Of a DNA stretch of 64,000 nucleotides, positions 45,589-56,631 are shown piece by piece. Under the pieces are notes generated by a model. That model was given only the letters and a program-made list of their open reading frames with translations. It had not been told where the DNA came from and did not search any database. The stretch's first letter is position 1, and each line of letters starts with the position of its first letter. The position numbers were made by a program, and so were the translations under genes. The DNA is from Nemertoderma westbladi (Eukaryota; Xenacoelomorpha; Nemertodermatida; Nemertodermatidae): assembly GCA_032718475.1 (NCBI GenBank), contig JAUCBJ010008238.1, positions 1-64,000 of the forward strand. The letters run 5' to 3'.

Positions 45589-46841
45589 TGTTCGCGCTTT
45601 CAGACCTTTGGCAGTTTAACCCACCAAATTAGGATGTCTTCTAGATAATAAATCACCTTTAGTCTATGACAAGTATTTAATTCACTACACTAGTCGAAAC
45701 CAATCTGTGCGTGATCATTCACCCGCTGGATATACCCGGGAGATTGGGTTCGATGGCTTAATCTTATTGCTATGTAAGCCTAATGTATTATTCGACTGAC
45801 AGTATTATATAATCTCTGACAATATTATTCACCTTCAGGGAATATTAACAGTTCCTTTAGGACGTGGCGCTCTATCTATATAAACAGAGTTATGACTTAA
45901 ACTACTCACAACGATATGGCTTAGTTACAATTCACATATATGGCGCATTCTTTAGGAAATGCTTCGTTATCAGTCTCACTCATACACAATGCTGCACAAT
46001 ACTGCACACTGATCTGCCGATCTTCACTGATTTTAGTCACATATAAAAGGAACACGGACCGAATCATGTAGGGTCTATCAAATAACATTAGATTCACTTC
46101 AAACCACTCAACATAGGTCGCAATCATTTATCTGTAACCTTTCTCTCTTACCTTCGGTATATCAAGAATATTGGGTTTTCGGGGTTATTTGTCGTTATTC
46201 CAAATATAATAATTCATCAACCATATTATGAAGAAAACACTGATAGTAAATAGCAGTATAACAATATAAAGTATGCACAGTGTTACACAGTATGCAGTGT
46301 ATGCAGTACTGCAGTATGCAGTATGCAGATAACGGATATATGTCCTTATAATTAAGCCTACTAGTGTAGGGCTAAAGCAGAAAAGCACAAAATACTCCAA
46401 AGCCGTTCTTCCTGGCTTAGAATCACCAACAACACTGATAAGAATAACTATAAGAATACCAGCTACCCTTATTCCACGAAGCTCCCGTCCAACACAGAGA
46501 AAGAGCAGTGAGATAGGAAAATTCAGTTCAGTAGCTCTGTGATAGGTCAAAATCAAAGCCAACTCAAATCCTATTGGCAGATACAGAAGGCAGGGCTATG
46601 GGGCAACGTGGCAATATCAGCCGTTAGCCGTCGTCATGGTAGCGACACTGTTTTCAAGAGTATCGAGCTTTTACGTCACGAAATTGCAGATTATGTCCTC
46701 TAAAGTACAAATACAGAAGAAATGGCTTTTATGTCCTCCAAAACACCAGTACAGCAAGGACACGGCCTTTTATGCCTGGTAAACCAACCACAGAGTACTT
46801 TACGGGGATAATAACCGGCTAATTACGCAAAAGCTTTTACA
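45589..46841 (-). repeat. 5' LTR of the BEL/Pao-like element
   Basis: Same 1253-bp length and near-identical sequence to 34932-36184. Its right edge, TTTTACA, is followed at once by the target duplication tagtt and LINE-A coding sequence. Confidence 0.93.
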
Positions 46842-48658
46842 TAGTTCGAGGGCATCTGTTTCGGGTAGTCTTAATTTGATAATAATATCTTCTACCAGAG
46901 TATTTTCCATACACAGCGCCAAAACTAGCCGGTTTCTGGAACATTTATGAAGACTGAGCACTTTCTTTAAGTAAAACGATTTTACTTTGTCGATCCTGTG
47001 TAGTTGATTTGATGTTAGGTATGGCCAGATTTTGTCTAGGTTATATGTCATTATTGGTAGTATCTTGATATCGAAAATTTTCAGAGCAGTTTTTAGGGAT
47101 AACTTAGATTTTTTAATGCTATGAATAGCAACAATTGATTTGCAGCAGACATTATTATGTGTTTTGTGAAAGTTAACGTCGTTTGAAATGTGACGCCTAG
47201 ATATGTATATGAGTTAACAATAGGAACAATGTCGCCGTTATATGTAAATTGTCGCTTTTGCACAGCCTGCCGCCACGCCGGAATTTTATTATCGCCATTT
47301 TCTTTAAATTAACAGAGAGCTGGTTTTCAATGGACCATTCCAGCAAAGCATTAAGACCAGCTTGTATTGGTTCCCTGGATTCATAATAGAGTAACAAATC
47401 ATCAGCAAACAATAAAATTGCGATCGCAATTGCTGCATTTTTAATCTTGATTACAATATCAGCTATGTATAGGATAAAAAGCAACGGACTTAGTAACCCT
47501 CGTAGTTGGGCGATCAAGTTTGTTTTTCTGAGACCATCGAACACCTGGATATAGTTGGTGGAGAGCAAAAGTTTGAAGTTCGTAGGAGACACCCTTTTAT
47601 ATTGAATTGGGTCTTTAATTTGTTGATTAACCTTTCCCTTGAAACAGAATCGAAGGCTTTTCTGAAATCCACGAAGCATGCATAGACTGGCTTCTTGTGC
47701 GGGATGCTGGAGATTATACTGTCTATTAGTTGCTTAATGGGTTGCGCGGTGGACCGACAGGGCAAAAATCCAAATTGTTCACGGGGTATTTTATCTATAA
47801 CAAAGTCTCTAAGTCTTTTGACGATTAGGCTTGTTAGAATTTTATAAATATTGCAGAGTAGTGCAATCCCAGTTGTCCGGATCATTTCGTGTACCTTTTC
47901 CCTTGTAAAGTACTTTACATATGCTTGACTTCCAACTGGTTACAATATTTATTGTAAAGAAACAGATGTTGAATAATAGTACCCAGAAATTTAGTGTAAA
48001 TGGAGGAGATTGTTTCAGTAGTTCGTACGGAAGACTGTCTGGGCCTAGGTCTGGGTTATAAATTCTTTCCTTACTTCTTCTGGTAGGAATGGTGCATTGT
48101 AGGGTAATTCATCATGTTCTCCATCAGAATCAGCAATAATATCTTGAACGTCGTCCAAGGGTTGGGTATTTGCGAAAAGTTTACTGAAGTGTGTTTCCTA
48201 GGTGGCTAAGGGGACGGGACATGGTGGTTGGGAAGAATGTTTTCGCCACCAAAAGTACGGTTCTTTTTCAGTTTTTTGTATGAGCTTCTCTTCTTCCTGC
48301 TTGTAAAATAGTTCCATTTTTCCCTTCAGTAGGAGTTTGAATTCTCTTTTTAGTCTACATAACTTTTCTCTATGGCTGGGGTCCAATTTGGCGATGTGGT
48401 GAAGTTCAATTACTTCCTTTCTTCTGTTGAAACATTGTGAGTTGAACCAAGGTTTATTCTCTCTGATTTTGCCAAAATTAATGGCCGCATCCTTTAAGGC
48501 TTCTGTTAATGTATCATATGCGAGGTCTATATCCCCTTCATCTAACAGGTTGATCCCCTCTTGTAAGCGTTGATCGATCTGGAGTTCTGTCAGGGATAGT
48601 TTGTGTGTTTTATTCTTTTTGAGTTGTTTGCTATTTGTAATCAGTTGTTTTTGGGGAT
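46842..48658 (-). pseudogene. LINE-A, endonuclease-RT linker and reverse transcriptase
   Basis: Minus-strand frames follow one another with frameshifts. 48198-48658 is the linker (K-P-W-F-N-S-Q-C, F-W-W-R-K-H). 47514-47885 carries early RT motifs (G-I-A-L-L-C-N-I-Y-K-I, E-Q-F-G-F-L-P, V-D-F-R-K-A-F-D-S-V with the catalytic Asp). Around 47400 an L-L-F-A-D-D-L-L-L-Y box gives the F-A-D-D catalytic pair, then L-S-V-N-L-K-K. 46842-47051 is the C-terminal part. It is interrupted by the LTR element at 46842 and by the RTE-like tail at 48659. Similar to the fragment at 19000-19741. Confidence 0.82.
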
Positions 48659-48665
48659 GTTCGAA

Positions 48666-49233
48666 AGGCATGGGCAGCCCTGAATAGGCTTTCCAGGATT
48701 TGGAAGTCACCTAGAATTAATCGGAAACTTAAGGTCCGATTATTTAGAGCAGCAGTAGTTCCAGTACTCCTCTACGGGAGTCCATGCTGGGCTCTAACTG
48801 CTGAGGACACCAAATCTCTGGATGGCACATTCACAAGAATGCTACGCCGGGTTCATTGTGTCAAGTACAATGCACACATCTCCAACCAGACACTATATAA
48901 CATTGGAGGTGTCTCATTGGTTCCCCCAAGCTTGACACTTGAACAAAATCGCCTCCGCTTTGCAGGACATTGCTTTCGCCGTGAGGACCAGCCAGTGCAT
49001 AATCTTGTACTTTGGCAGCCTCATGGAGTGAATAAGCATGGTGGACAGCCCATGACTTTCTTGAGACGCATCTTAAAGAACACTGGCCTTAAAGATGCGG
49101 ATGATCTAGCAAATGTCATGGGTGATAGGGAGTTGTGGCGGTGCAATTTTGTTGACAAGCCGGCACAGCATTCTTAAAAATGCAGCTGCAATGCAGCATG
49201 CCGATCCTAGTAGTAGTAGTAGTAGTAGGGGAC
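48666..49233 (+). mobile_element. RTE-like LINE 3' end, copy 2
   Basis: Plus-strand copy almost identical to the minus-strand insertion at 21558-22156, ending in (TAG)n at about 49207-49228. It is flanked by gttcgaa (48659-48665, 49234-49240). The frame from about 48680 to 49177 encodes the same C-terminal RT segment (M-L-R-R-V-H-C-V-K-Y). Inserted into LINE-A in the opposite orientation. Confidence 0.85.
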
Positions 49234-49240
49234 GTTCGAA

Positions 49241-50900
49241 GAACCACTTCATATAGGAACATGTTTCCTTAAACCGTTGAATGGATATTCGATGGATGAG
49301 ACATTGTGGTTTGAGAACACCAAATCTATGAGACTGGAGCCGTTGTGGCAAATATAAGTCGGCTGTGTAAGGTCATTTTCGATTACCAAATCAAGATCTA
49401 CTTCTTCTAATAGGCAAGTGAGTAGCTCAGCTTTCTCGTTGTCAACTACATCCAGTCTGGCATTAAAATCGCCCGTAAGTATAATGGGTAAAGTGTTTCC
49501 AACAGGTATCGTTTGCAGTGCTGTAAATACTCCATCGGCTAGCCCCTCATTGCTGGTATCTGGGTTGAAGTAACAGCAGATAATTATCGCAATATCTGTC
49601 TGCACTGATACGAAATCTTTGCATTCTTTTAAAGGTTTAGGGTTTAAATGCGGTTTTATTAATATGGCAATTCCTCCCTTTGGGTGACCTTTTTGGCCTT
49701 TTGTCGGTTTGTATTCGAATGGGTAATATCCTGGGATATTTGTCTTTTGTGCTAAAAGTTTCTGTTAAAAGAAGGATATCTGGTTTCTTAAAAAGTTTGT
49801 CCGATAACTCTAGCAGGCTGTTTAGACCTTCCACTTTCCATAAGAGATTCAATGCATATCTGTTCATTTGAGTTTAGCGTTAATTGTGGGGATGGTGACT
49901 GGATTGGTAAATTACGAGGGTTATTGTCGGATTGAATGGATGTATCGGTTATGTTCGCCCTGGAGGAGCTGAGTTCCGCGTTCGGGGTGGATTGTCAGTC
50001 TACCCTGTCAGCACCCAAATCAGTGCTGCGAATGGGTGGACTCACCGTCACCAGAATTCGTTGTCTCGGTTTAAGTCCAAAGCGTTCCCGCTCTGAACTA
50101 GAAAGCCGGTAGTTCTTTTTGTTAATCCCCGATCCAGATGGCCGGGTTCATTAGACTTTCGCGTTGTTCTTGGTCACACACCAAGTGAAAAGCCTTGTGA
50201 ATCGAGTCGGGGTGAGTTGGGATTGCGAAGATACCTTGGACTGGAATTCCCAAACCAACAATATAATTCTTTACCATTTCTTCTGTCTCATCCAGAGCCA
50301 TGCGTCCGAGATGGATGTGTCTCTACTAGGTTGTCTAGGTTGCGCATCGAGGGTGGCTGCCACTCTGATTCCACCCCCAATGCCACTTCCACGCATTGTT
50401 CGAGATGGGCGACTTTCTGGCAATGGTACCCCAGAATGTGTAGAGATTGTGTACTGCCTCGAGCATGGCCAGTTTCTCGGTGTGGGTTCTTCCTAGGATC
50501 GGAGGAGGGGGCGATTGAACAACCTCGCTGTAGGTCCGCTGATAGTTACTGGTTCCAGTATTGGTTGTATCTTGCTGGCAAACTTCGTGACTTGCTGCTG
50601 ACTGCGCTTCTATAAGTTTATCTTTCGCTGTTAAGGATTCATTCTTCGCAGCTATGCATGGTGTCGGCTTGAGCATCAGCGAGCCGAGTTAGCGACACCA
50701 AATACAGTCTGTTCATACGAGATAAGCAGTCCATCATTGTCCGTTCGTGATCGTTTGAGGTGCTTCGCTTGTCTTTTTATAGTAGAAATTATTGTGCTCA
50801 TCATCGTGGAGTATTCATCCGCCATTCTTTGGAGTTCGGTATACACACACATGGACATATTACAGAATTATAGCAGTTCACTGATGGCTCGCAGTTTTGA
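49241..50900 (-). pseudogene. LINE-A, ORF1-like region and endonuclease
   Basis: 49249-49605 (minus) encodes endonuclease motifs I-I-L-T-G-D-F-N-A-R-L-D and S-L-I-D-L-V-F-S-N; 49637-49867 holds D-I-L-L-L-T-E-T-F (the catalytic Glu region). 50335-50676 and 50676-50858 together look like an ORF1: a helical N-terminus (E-L-Q-R-M-A-D-E-Y) followed by a Ser/Thr/Pro-rich part (Y-S-E-V-V-Q-S-P-P-P-P). ORF1 assignment is inference from position. The left edge joins the linker at 48658 across the RTE-like insertion. Confidence 0.7.
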
Positions 50901-50961
50901 CTCGCCCCACAAATTAGGAAAACTTTATTCAATCCAATGACAATGAATGCCAAGCTCCTGG

Positions 50962-51090
50962 AATGCTCTCAGGACAATTATTTATTTCAGCACACAGACC
51001 AACCAAAAGATTTTGCATTAACCAGACTTCTAATATATTGGACCTACTACTTATTACTAATGAAGAACAAATGTATGATTTCATGGGTGA
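50962..51090 (+). pseudogene. Short LINE endonuclease fragment
   Basis: The plus frame gives T-S-N-I-L-D-L-L-L-I-T-N-E-E, the endonuclease 'L-D-x-x-x-T-N' block. No flanking domain is preserved. Confidence 0.5.
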
Positions 51091-51134
51091 GTACAAAACG
51101 GAGACCGGAGATGGGAGACCCCCCAAGCAGGGAC

Positions 51135-51250
51135 AGAATACGATACAATACGAAAACGGATTTTCATATTTCGTATCGCAGTATTTTATTCGTATCGAAT
51201 TTCGTATCATATCATAAAAATTGATTTCGTATCGTATAATACGAATAAAT
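51135..51250. repeat. CGTATC-rich degenerate repeat
   Basis: TTCGTATC/GATACGAA occurs repeatedly in both orientations (tttcgtatcg, attcgtatcg, tttcgtatca, aatacgaa). Confidence 0.5.
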
Positions 51251-51530
51251 ATTTCCATATTTAAAAAGTTCCAGGGATTTATCCCACTTAGTGTTTGGTT
51301 TTCCGACTGACATACAATATTTCCCACTAGAACACGTTCCTTCAATGACTTGTTATTTACGGAGATCCACAACCTTTTAGTATAGTGCAAAAACACCGTG
51401 ATTTTCTGTTCTTCCCAAAACGTATATTGTTTCCTTCTGACACATAAAAATAGTGTACTGTAACACCATAGAAAATCCTCTGAGGTGAGGAAAAAGGAGA
51501 AACCGGGTGAACGGGTGCTTTGGGACCATT

Positions 51531-54500
51531 AGGTAGATAGATAGATAGATTTATTTATACATTATGTAAAAACAATAACAAATACACCAAACAATGTACC
51601 GGTATAAAGGTATTGTCCAACATAACATATAGGATTACCCCTAAAGCTTTGCAGCTTATTTCCAAGGGGGTCCTTTATGTTACTTGGTTACAAATACAAT
51701 ATTACACTATGCTAACCTAAAACCAATATAAAACGCAATTACACTATGTACATGTACAACTTTACCGAGAGCGTGACAATGCCCGACTCAACGATAAAGA
51801 TGTAATGTACAGAACAATTTATTATAAAACGTAATTACAGTATAAATAGTAAATAATTAATAAACTAATAACTTACTGTAGGACTATTGTACCTATTTTT
51901 ACATTGCACACGGAGATGAGATTTAACTGCAGATTTAAAAGAATGTTGATTATTTAGGTTTTTAATTTCATTAGGCAGAGCGTTCCAATTTTTTATGCCG
52001 TTAAAAAAGAAAGTATCAGATTCAAAGGATTTACAATTCGGGAGGTAGAAGTTTGAAGCACTAGCTCTGGTACTGTAAGAGTGTGTATCGCGTACTCTGT
52101 TGAATTTTTGTTTTAGGTAATTGGGACATTTACCATTATACACTTTATGCACATGGTTAAGGCGTAGCTGCTTAACTCTACTATCTAAGTTAAGTAGTCC
52201 AGATTCAGAAAAGTCATCTGGAGTTAGGTGGTGCCTAGGTTTGTAGTCTTTAATAAATCGTACTACTTTATTCTGAGCTACTTGTAATTTACATTTAAGC
52301 TGTTTGGTTAAGCCTTCATACCAAGAAGAGCACGCATAGTCCATGTGACACTGTATTAAAGAAGAGCAAAGTAACTTGCGGGAGTCGGTGTTCAAACTAT
52401 TTTTATTTCTGTATAGAAACCTAAGCCTACTGTTAACTTTCGAGAAAATATTTTTCACTGTACTTTCTCCTGATAAGCAGTTATCCAATGTGGCGCCTAA
52501 ATATTTAACTTCCTTTTTATTTTCAATCTTATGTCCATTACTAGTGACTTCAAACTTAGTTACCTTCTTTAACTTTCTTTTGGAACCAAACAAAATACTT
52601 TCAGTTTTACCGTAGTGAATGGATAGCTTATTATCAACCAACCACTCATTACAGGATTCTAGAACTGCACTTAACTTTTGGGAAATATGGATAGGATCTT
52701 TATGAGAGAAAATAAGAGCACTGTCGTCGGCATATAAAATGAGTTTAAAATCGGGATCTATACTACTTATCATATCATTTACATAGCATACAAAAAGCAG
52801 AGGACCTAATATACTACCTTGCGGTACACCACAGGTAATCTCTTGTACAGTAGACAGCGATTTGCTAATGACTACAGTTTGACCTCTGTCTGACAGGTAG
52901 GACTTGAACCAGTCTATAGAACCTATACCCATCAGGCCTAACTTACCAAGCAGAATTTCGTGATCTACAGTATCGAAAGCCTTTTGTAGGTCCAACATTA
53001 CCATACCACTATATAAACCCTTTGCGTTATTACATCTAATTGTATCAGTTAAGTTAATAAGGCAGGTGTCTGTAGAATATGATTTACGAAAACCGGACTG
53101 AAGTTCATAGATCAGATTTAGCCTACTAAGATGTGCCTCCAGCTGTAGAAAAACAGAACGTTCTAGAATTTTAGATACAATACTTAAGATACTAACAGGT
53201 CTGTAATTACAGGGTTCTACTTTACTATTCTTTTTATACAGAGGAACAACCTTAGCTAATTTCAGTTCGTCTGGTACTACATTATCTACGATAGAGTAAT
53301 TAATAATAAAAGTAATAGGCACTTTAAGTACTTCAGCACCATCCTTAAGAAAACGGGCAGGTATTAGATCTAGACCGGTACTTTTTGAGGCTGATAGGCT
53401 AAGTAGATTTTTAAAAACGAAATCCTCAGAAACGGGTTTTAAAAATAACTTTTCTGAATTTTGTAACTTTTCTAAATAAAAATTATTTAGAGTTTCGGAC
53501 CCTATACTATATTTATTACTTGGTAACGGTAACTTCTTAACTAAATTAGAGGCAACATTAGTAAAATAATTATTAAATAAATTACTAACTAGAGTATGAT
53601 CATGAGTCAGCTCACCGTTATCTTGCAGAACAATATTCGATTTAGATTTAAGGTTTTTATAACCTAAAGATTTTAGGGTAGACCATAGACTTTTTGGATT
53701 ATCTTTATTCTCACTTATTTTGTTGTACAAATATTCAGATTTAGCTTTTTTTATTTCCCGTTGGACAAGGTTTCTATATTTGCAGTAATTATTATAATCA
53801 GCTAAAACACGGTATTTCCTAAATTTATACAAATAGTTATCTCTTTCTCTGATATTACTAAGAATACCCGAGGTCATCCAGGGCTCAGTGCGTTGTTTAA
53901 GACTAATTTCTTTAATTGGTGCTACAGTATTAAGTGCCTTTAAAAATATATCTTTAAAAACAGTGTACGCAAGGTTAATGTCAGCGGCCTTAAAACAGGG
54001 TTCCCAGTCAGAATTAACTAACAAACTTAAAAAGCGTTCCTTGCTGTAATTTTTCATAGACCTAACTGTTACTGTTTTATGATCCCCGAAAAAAGATTTT
54101 TGTGTCTTTCTTGTGCAAAAAACTATAAAATGATCGCTTAGACCTATAGGTAAAACCCCAGATTGAGAAATAATATCGGTATTATTACAAAGGATGTGAT
54201 CTAGTAAAGTAGAAGTTATACTGGTAATTCTGGTAGAATCTCGAATAATTTGTTTTAAACCAAACAAATTTAAAATACTTTGGTACTGTTTACAGATGGG
54301 GGATGCGTTGTGATGGTAACAGATATTAAAATCACCTAAGAAATATATTTCACAGTCTGACCTAAGATTACATAAAATTGTATTTTCAAAATTTTGCAAA
54401 AAATCTGATTGTTTAGGGGGCCGATATAAAGTACCGATTAAAATAGGTTTAGTTTTAGGAAGTAAAAGTTCCACCAGTAAAACTTCGTCACAAGTCTCTA

Positions 54501-55330
54501 AATCTTCCCTACGATTAAAAGCTAAATCACATCGAATGTAAGTACAGACACCACCACCGTGTCTGTCCCTATCCTTACGTAAAACTACGTAATTATCAAT
54601 ATAAATTTCTCCATCAGAAACACTATCATCGAGCCAAGTTTCAGAGATTGTTAAAACTGCTGGGTTGGATTTATTGATTAAAATACGAATTTCGGAAAGT
54701 TTTGGAAGCAGAGATCGTGCGTTTAAGTGCAAAAAATGCAGACCTTTTTTCTTAAAAAAATTAAAAGTTTCATTCTCAGCATCACTTGGAGTTTGCAGAG
54801 GCGATGTGAGAAATGAATCGTCGGTTTCTGATTCTAAAATTGTATCATGAAAGGGAAGTTCGGTAAAAATACAGCTATTGCAGAGAAAACTTGGTTCAAG
54901 ATTGTTTCTGGTGGAGAATAAATTACTGCGTTTCCTACGGTAACATTTTAAATGTACAAATGTGTCACAACTCTCGCATTGGACGATCTTACTCCGAGAG
55001 TTTGTTCCTCGTTGACAGACGGGACAGCTGATCTTCGAAAATTAGGATCCAAAGTATAGCCGCAAAAATAATCCAAAATACACAGAAAAATACAGTTTTT
55101 TTAGCTGTTTTGGTGTGCTAAAAATACACCGGAAAAATATACAAATAAAATCGTAAAAAATAGTAGAACGTCGTGAAAAGGTCTTGAAAAGTTGTAGAAA
55201 AGTCTTAAATTGTGAAAAACGTCGTAATAAACTTGGTGCAGCTTCACGCTATTGGAACTTGGCGATAGTGCAGAACACCAGGTTACCGTCTGAGTCCAAA
55301 CAGGGGTGGGACCGATTGGACGCAAAGGGT
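51531..55330 (-). mobile_element. LINE-B, CR1/jockey-type, apparently full coding length
   Basis: Minus-strand non-LTR element. The 3' end is a (TATC)n microsatellite (about 51534-51551) after a ~300-bp 3' UTR. The 5' end is uncertain, somewhere in 55050-55700. Its ORF is uninterrupted. Part of its 3' UTR recurs at 32068-34391. Confidence 0.8.
51865..55041 (-). CDS. LINE-B ORF2: PHD finger, APE endonuclease, reverse transcriptase
   Basis: Open for 1058 codons from just after a TAA at 55042-55044 to the stop at 51865. The N-terminal ~60 residues form a PHD-like zinc finger (C-P-V-C-Q-R-G, C-E-S-C-D-T-F-V-H-L-K-C, F-L-C-N-S-C). The APE endonuclease follows with all key motifs: L-H-L-N-A-R-S-L, I-S-E-T-W-L, Y-R-P-P, L-G-D-F-N-I and G-L-S-D-H-F. 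Then RT: L-D-L-Q-K-A-F-D-T-V-D-H and L-I-L-Y-A-D-D-S-A supply the catalytic aspartates, with G-V-P-Q-G-S-I-L-G-P-L-L-F between them. No frameshift or stop, so it could be active. No ATG is visible before the endonuclease, so translation may start by reinitiation or within the PHD-encoding part at a non-AUG codon. Confidence 0.9.
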   Translation of the reverse strand, partial: FSKISCPVCQRGTNSRSKIVQCESCDTFVHLKCYRRKRSNLFSTRNNLEPSFLCNSCIFTELPFHDTILESETDDSFLTSPLQTPSDAENETFNFFKKKGLHFLHLNARSLLPKLSEIRILINKSNPAVLTISETWLDDSVSDGEIYIDNYVVLRKDRDRHGGGVCTYIRCDLAFNRREDLETCDEVLLVELLLPKTKPILIGTLYRPPKQSDFLQNFENTILCNLRSDCEIYFLGDFNICYHHNASPICKQYQSILNLFGLKQIIRDSTRITSITSTLLDHILCNNTDIISQSGVLPIGLSDHFIVFCTRKTQKSFFGDHKTVTVRSMKNYSKERFLSLLVNSDWEPCFKAADINLAYTVFKDIFLKALNTVAPIKEISLKQRTEPWMTSGILSNIRERDNYLYKFRKYRVLADYNNYCKYRNLVQREIKKAKSEYLYNKISENKDNPKSLWSTLKSLGYKNLKSKSNIVLQDNGELTHDHTLVSNLFNNYFTNVASNLVKKLPLPSNKYSIGSETLNNFYLEKLQNSEKLFLKPVSEDFVFKNLLSLSASKSTGLDLIPARFLKDGAEVLKVPITFIINYSIVDNVVPDELKLAKVVPLYKKNSKVEPCNYRPVSILSIVSKILERSVFLQLEAHLSRLNLIYELQSGFRKSYSTDTCLINLTDTIRCNNAKGLYSGMVMLDLQKAFDTVDHEILLGKLGLMGIGSIDWFKSYLSDRGQTVVISKSLSTVQEITCGVPQGSILGPLLFVCYVNDMISSIDPDFKLILYADDSALIFSHKDPIHISQKLSAVLESCNEWLVDNKLSIHYGKTESILFGSKRKLKKVTKFEVTSNGHKIENKKEVKYLGATLDNCLSGESTVKNIFSKVNSRLRFLYRNKNSLNTDSRKLLCSSLIQCHMDYACSSWYEGLTKQLKCKLQVAQNKVVRFIKDYKPRHHLTPDDFSESGLLNLDSRVKQLRLNHVHKVYNGKCPNYLKQKFNRVRDTHSYSTRASASNFYLPNCKSFESDTFFFNGIKNWNALPNEIKNLNNQHSFKSAVKSHLRVQCKNRYNSPTVSY

Positions 55331-56385
55331 TAGCTGCAACTTTGCTCTCAAACTATACAGTCGATCCTGGCGAGCCTGGGATAAACCATATAGCCTACGG
55401 ACAGTGCACCAGCACTACCGTGACTGACAGAGCCGGGGCCTATGGAGACGCTGCTACTTTGCCCCCAAGAACTAAATAGTTGGTCCTAGGACGAACTAAG
55501 TAGCCAGTGGGCAAAGTGGGCACACAAGCGCTCCGGGCTAATTTAGCCAGTGAAACTCAAACCAAGGCGGAATCGTCTTACCTTCCTGGCGACGACCGCA
55601 AAGCCTTATCAGGGCCCGGCCCAGCAACAAAGACGCCCAACTTTGGAGCAGAGCTAACTTCTAGGTTAAACTTTTACTGACTTTAGGAGCAGAGCTCACT
55701 TAAGGCAGATGGGGTGGAAGACTCTCATTCTCTATCCAAATGTGGCCCTTTTTAAACCCGGTGGGGGATCAATATGGAGTTGACCCCTAATTATCACCTA
55801 TGCACAGTTTGTCTTTCTTGTGCAGAGATTTTACGTTCAACCCATGTCAAAATATGATTAACACATTACACCATGTCGCAGAATATAGTATTGTAATTCA
55901 GTGACACGCCCCACCCCCTAATTTTTCTACAAATCTTAATGAGATTGCATGAAATTTGAAACAGAGCATAGTTTCACATCCCGACCACTGACTGGGTGAG
56001 CCAGAATTTTTATTTTTGCTTTCAATCTTTAGCTACAAGCGTTTAAAAAAAGTGTCTCCAGCGATATTACACCAGTTACACCGCAGTTACTGTATTCTTC
56101 TACCTTATAGCTGTTTGTTGGTACCAATGGAAAGCTGGCCATGCAAAGATTCAAAATATGTAACACAATTTGAATTTCGTTGAAAAATAGCTGAGATATG
56201 GGCATCTTATCCCGTAGGATCATCAGGTTTGCCAGTCTATTCATATTGATGTTGAAGGAGCCATTTCCAGCCAGGATTTTATCTATGGGATGTTCGTCAT
56301 CTGTTGCAGTTGTCGCATATGCCACCGTGACTTCCTTCTCTTTGTCGGGTTTATAGTCGTCCACCTCTCTTCCCTCTAGTCATCT
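55042..56385. other. LINE-B 5' region and unassigned sequence
   Basis: 55042-55330 is the leader of LINE-B on the minus strand. 55340-55700 is richer in GC with CTTTGCCC/GGGCAAAG motifs and may be an internal promoter region. From 55720 to 56385 nothing is recognised; the 111-codon minus ORF at 56029-56364 matches no family I know. Confidence 0.45.
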
Positions 56386-56620
56386 CCCTCTAAAAACACC
56401 TGTTTGCTAGGACGCACTGTCAGTCCCTTTAAAGCATTCCTGCTTACATCCTGGTTTTTCTTACATTCTGTAATATTGATTGATCCCTCCCTCTAAAAAC
56501 ACCTCTTTGCTAGAACGCACTGCCAGACCCTTTAAAGCATTCCTGCTTACATCCTGGTTTTTCTTATATTCTGTAATATTGATTGATCCCTCCCTCTAAA
56601 ACACCTCTTTGCTCTAAAAC
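56386..56620. repeat. 103-bp tandem repeat, left block
   Basis: Units start at 56386, 56489 and 56592 with CCCTCTAAAAACACCTCTTT, then CGCACTGYCAGWCCCTTTAAAGC, then TGGTTTTTCTTACATTCTG. The third unit is cut at about 56615 by the Gypsy fragment. Confidence 0.92.
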
Positions 56621-56631
56621 ACATCCAACAC

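Larger units (their letters stand above)
34932..46841 (-). mobile_element. Young BEL/Pao-like LTR retrotransposon, defective in pol
   Basis: An 11,910-bp element on the minus strand, bounded by two 1253-bp LTRs and a perfect 5-bp TSD tagtt (34927-34931, 46842-46846). It has a gag ORF (41377-43401) and a gag/zinc-knuckle/protease ORF (39250-41367). RT, RNase H and integrase are absent: the frame passes from the protease directly into the region that normally follows RNase H. DUF1759-like gag and DUF1758-like protease domains point to BEL/Pao. It should depend on a related autonomous element for mobility. Few LTR-LTR differences are visible (such as cccgcc/cccacc, gcgcgatc/gcgtgatc), so insertion was recent. 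Confidence 0.9.
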
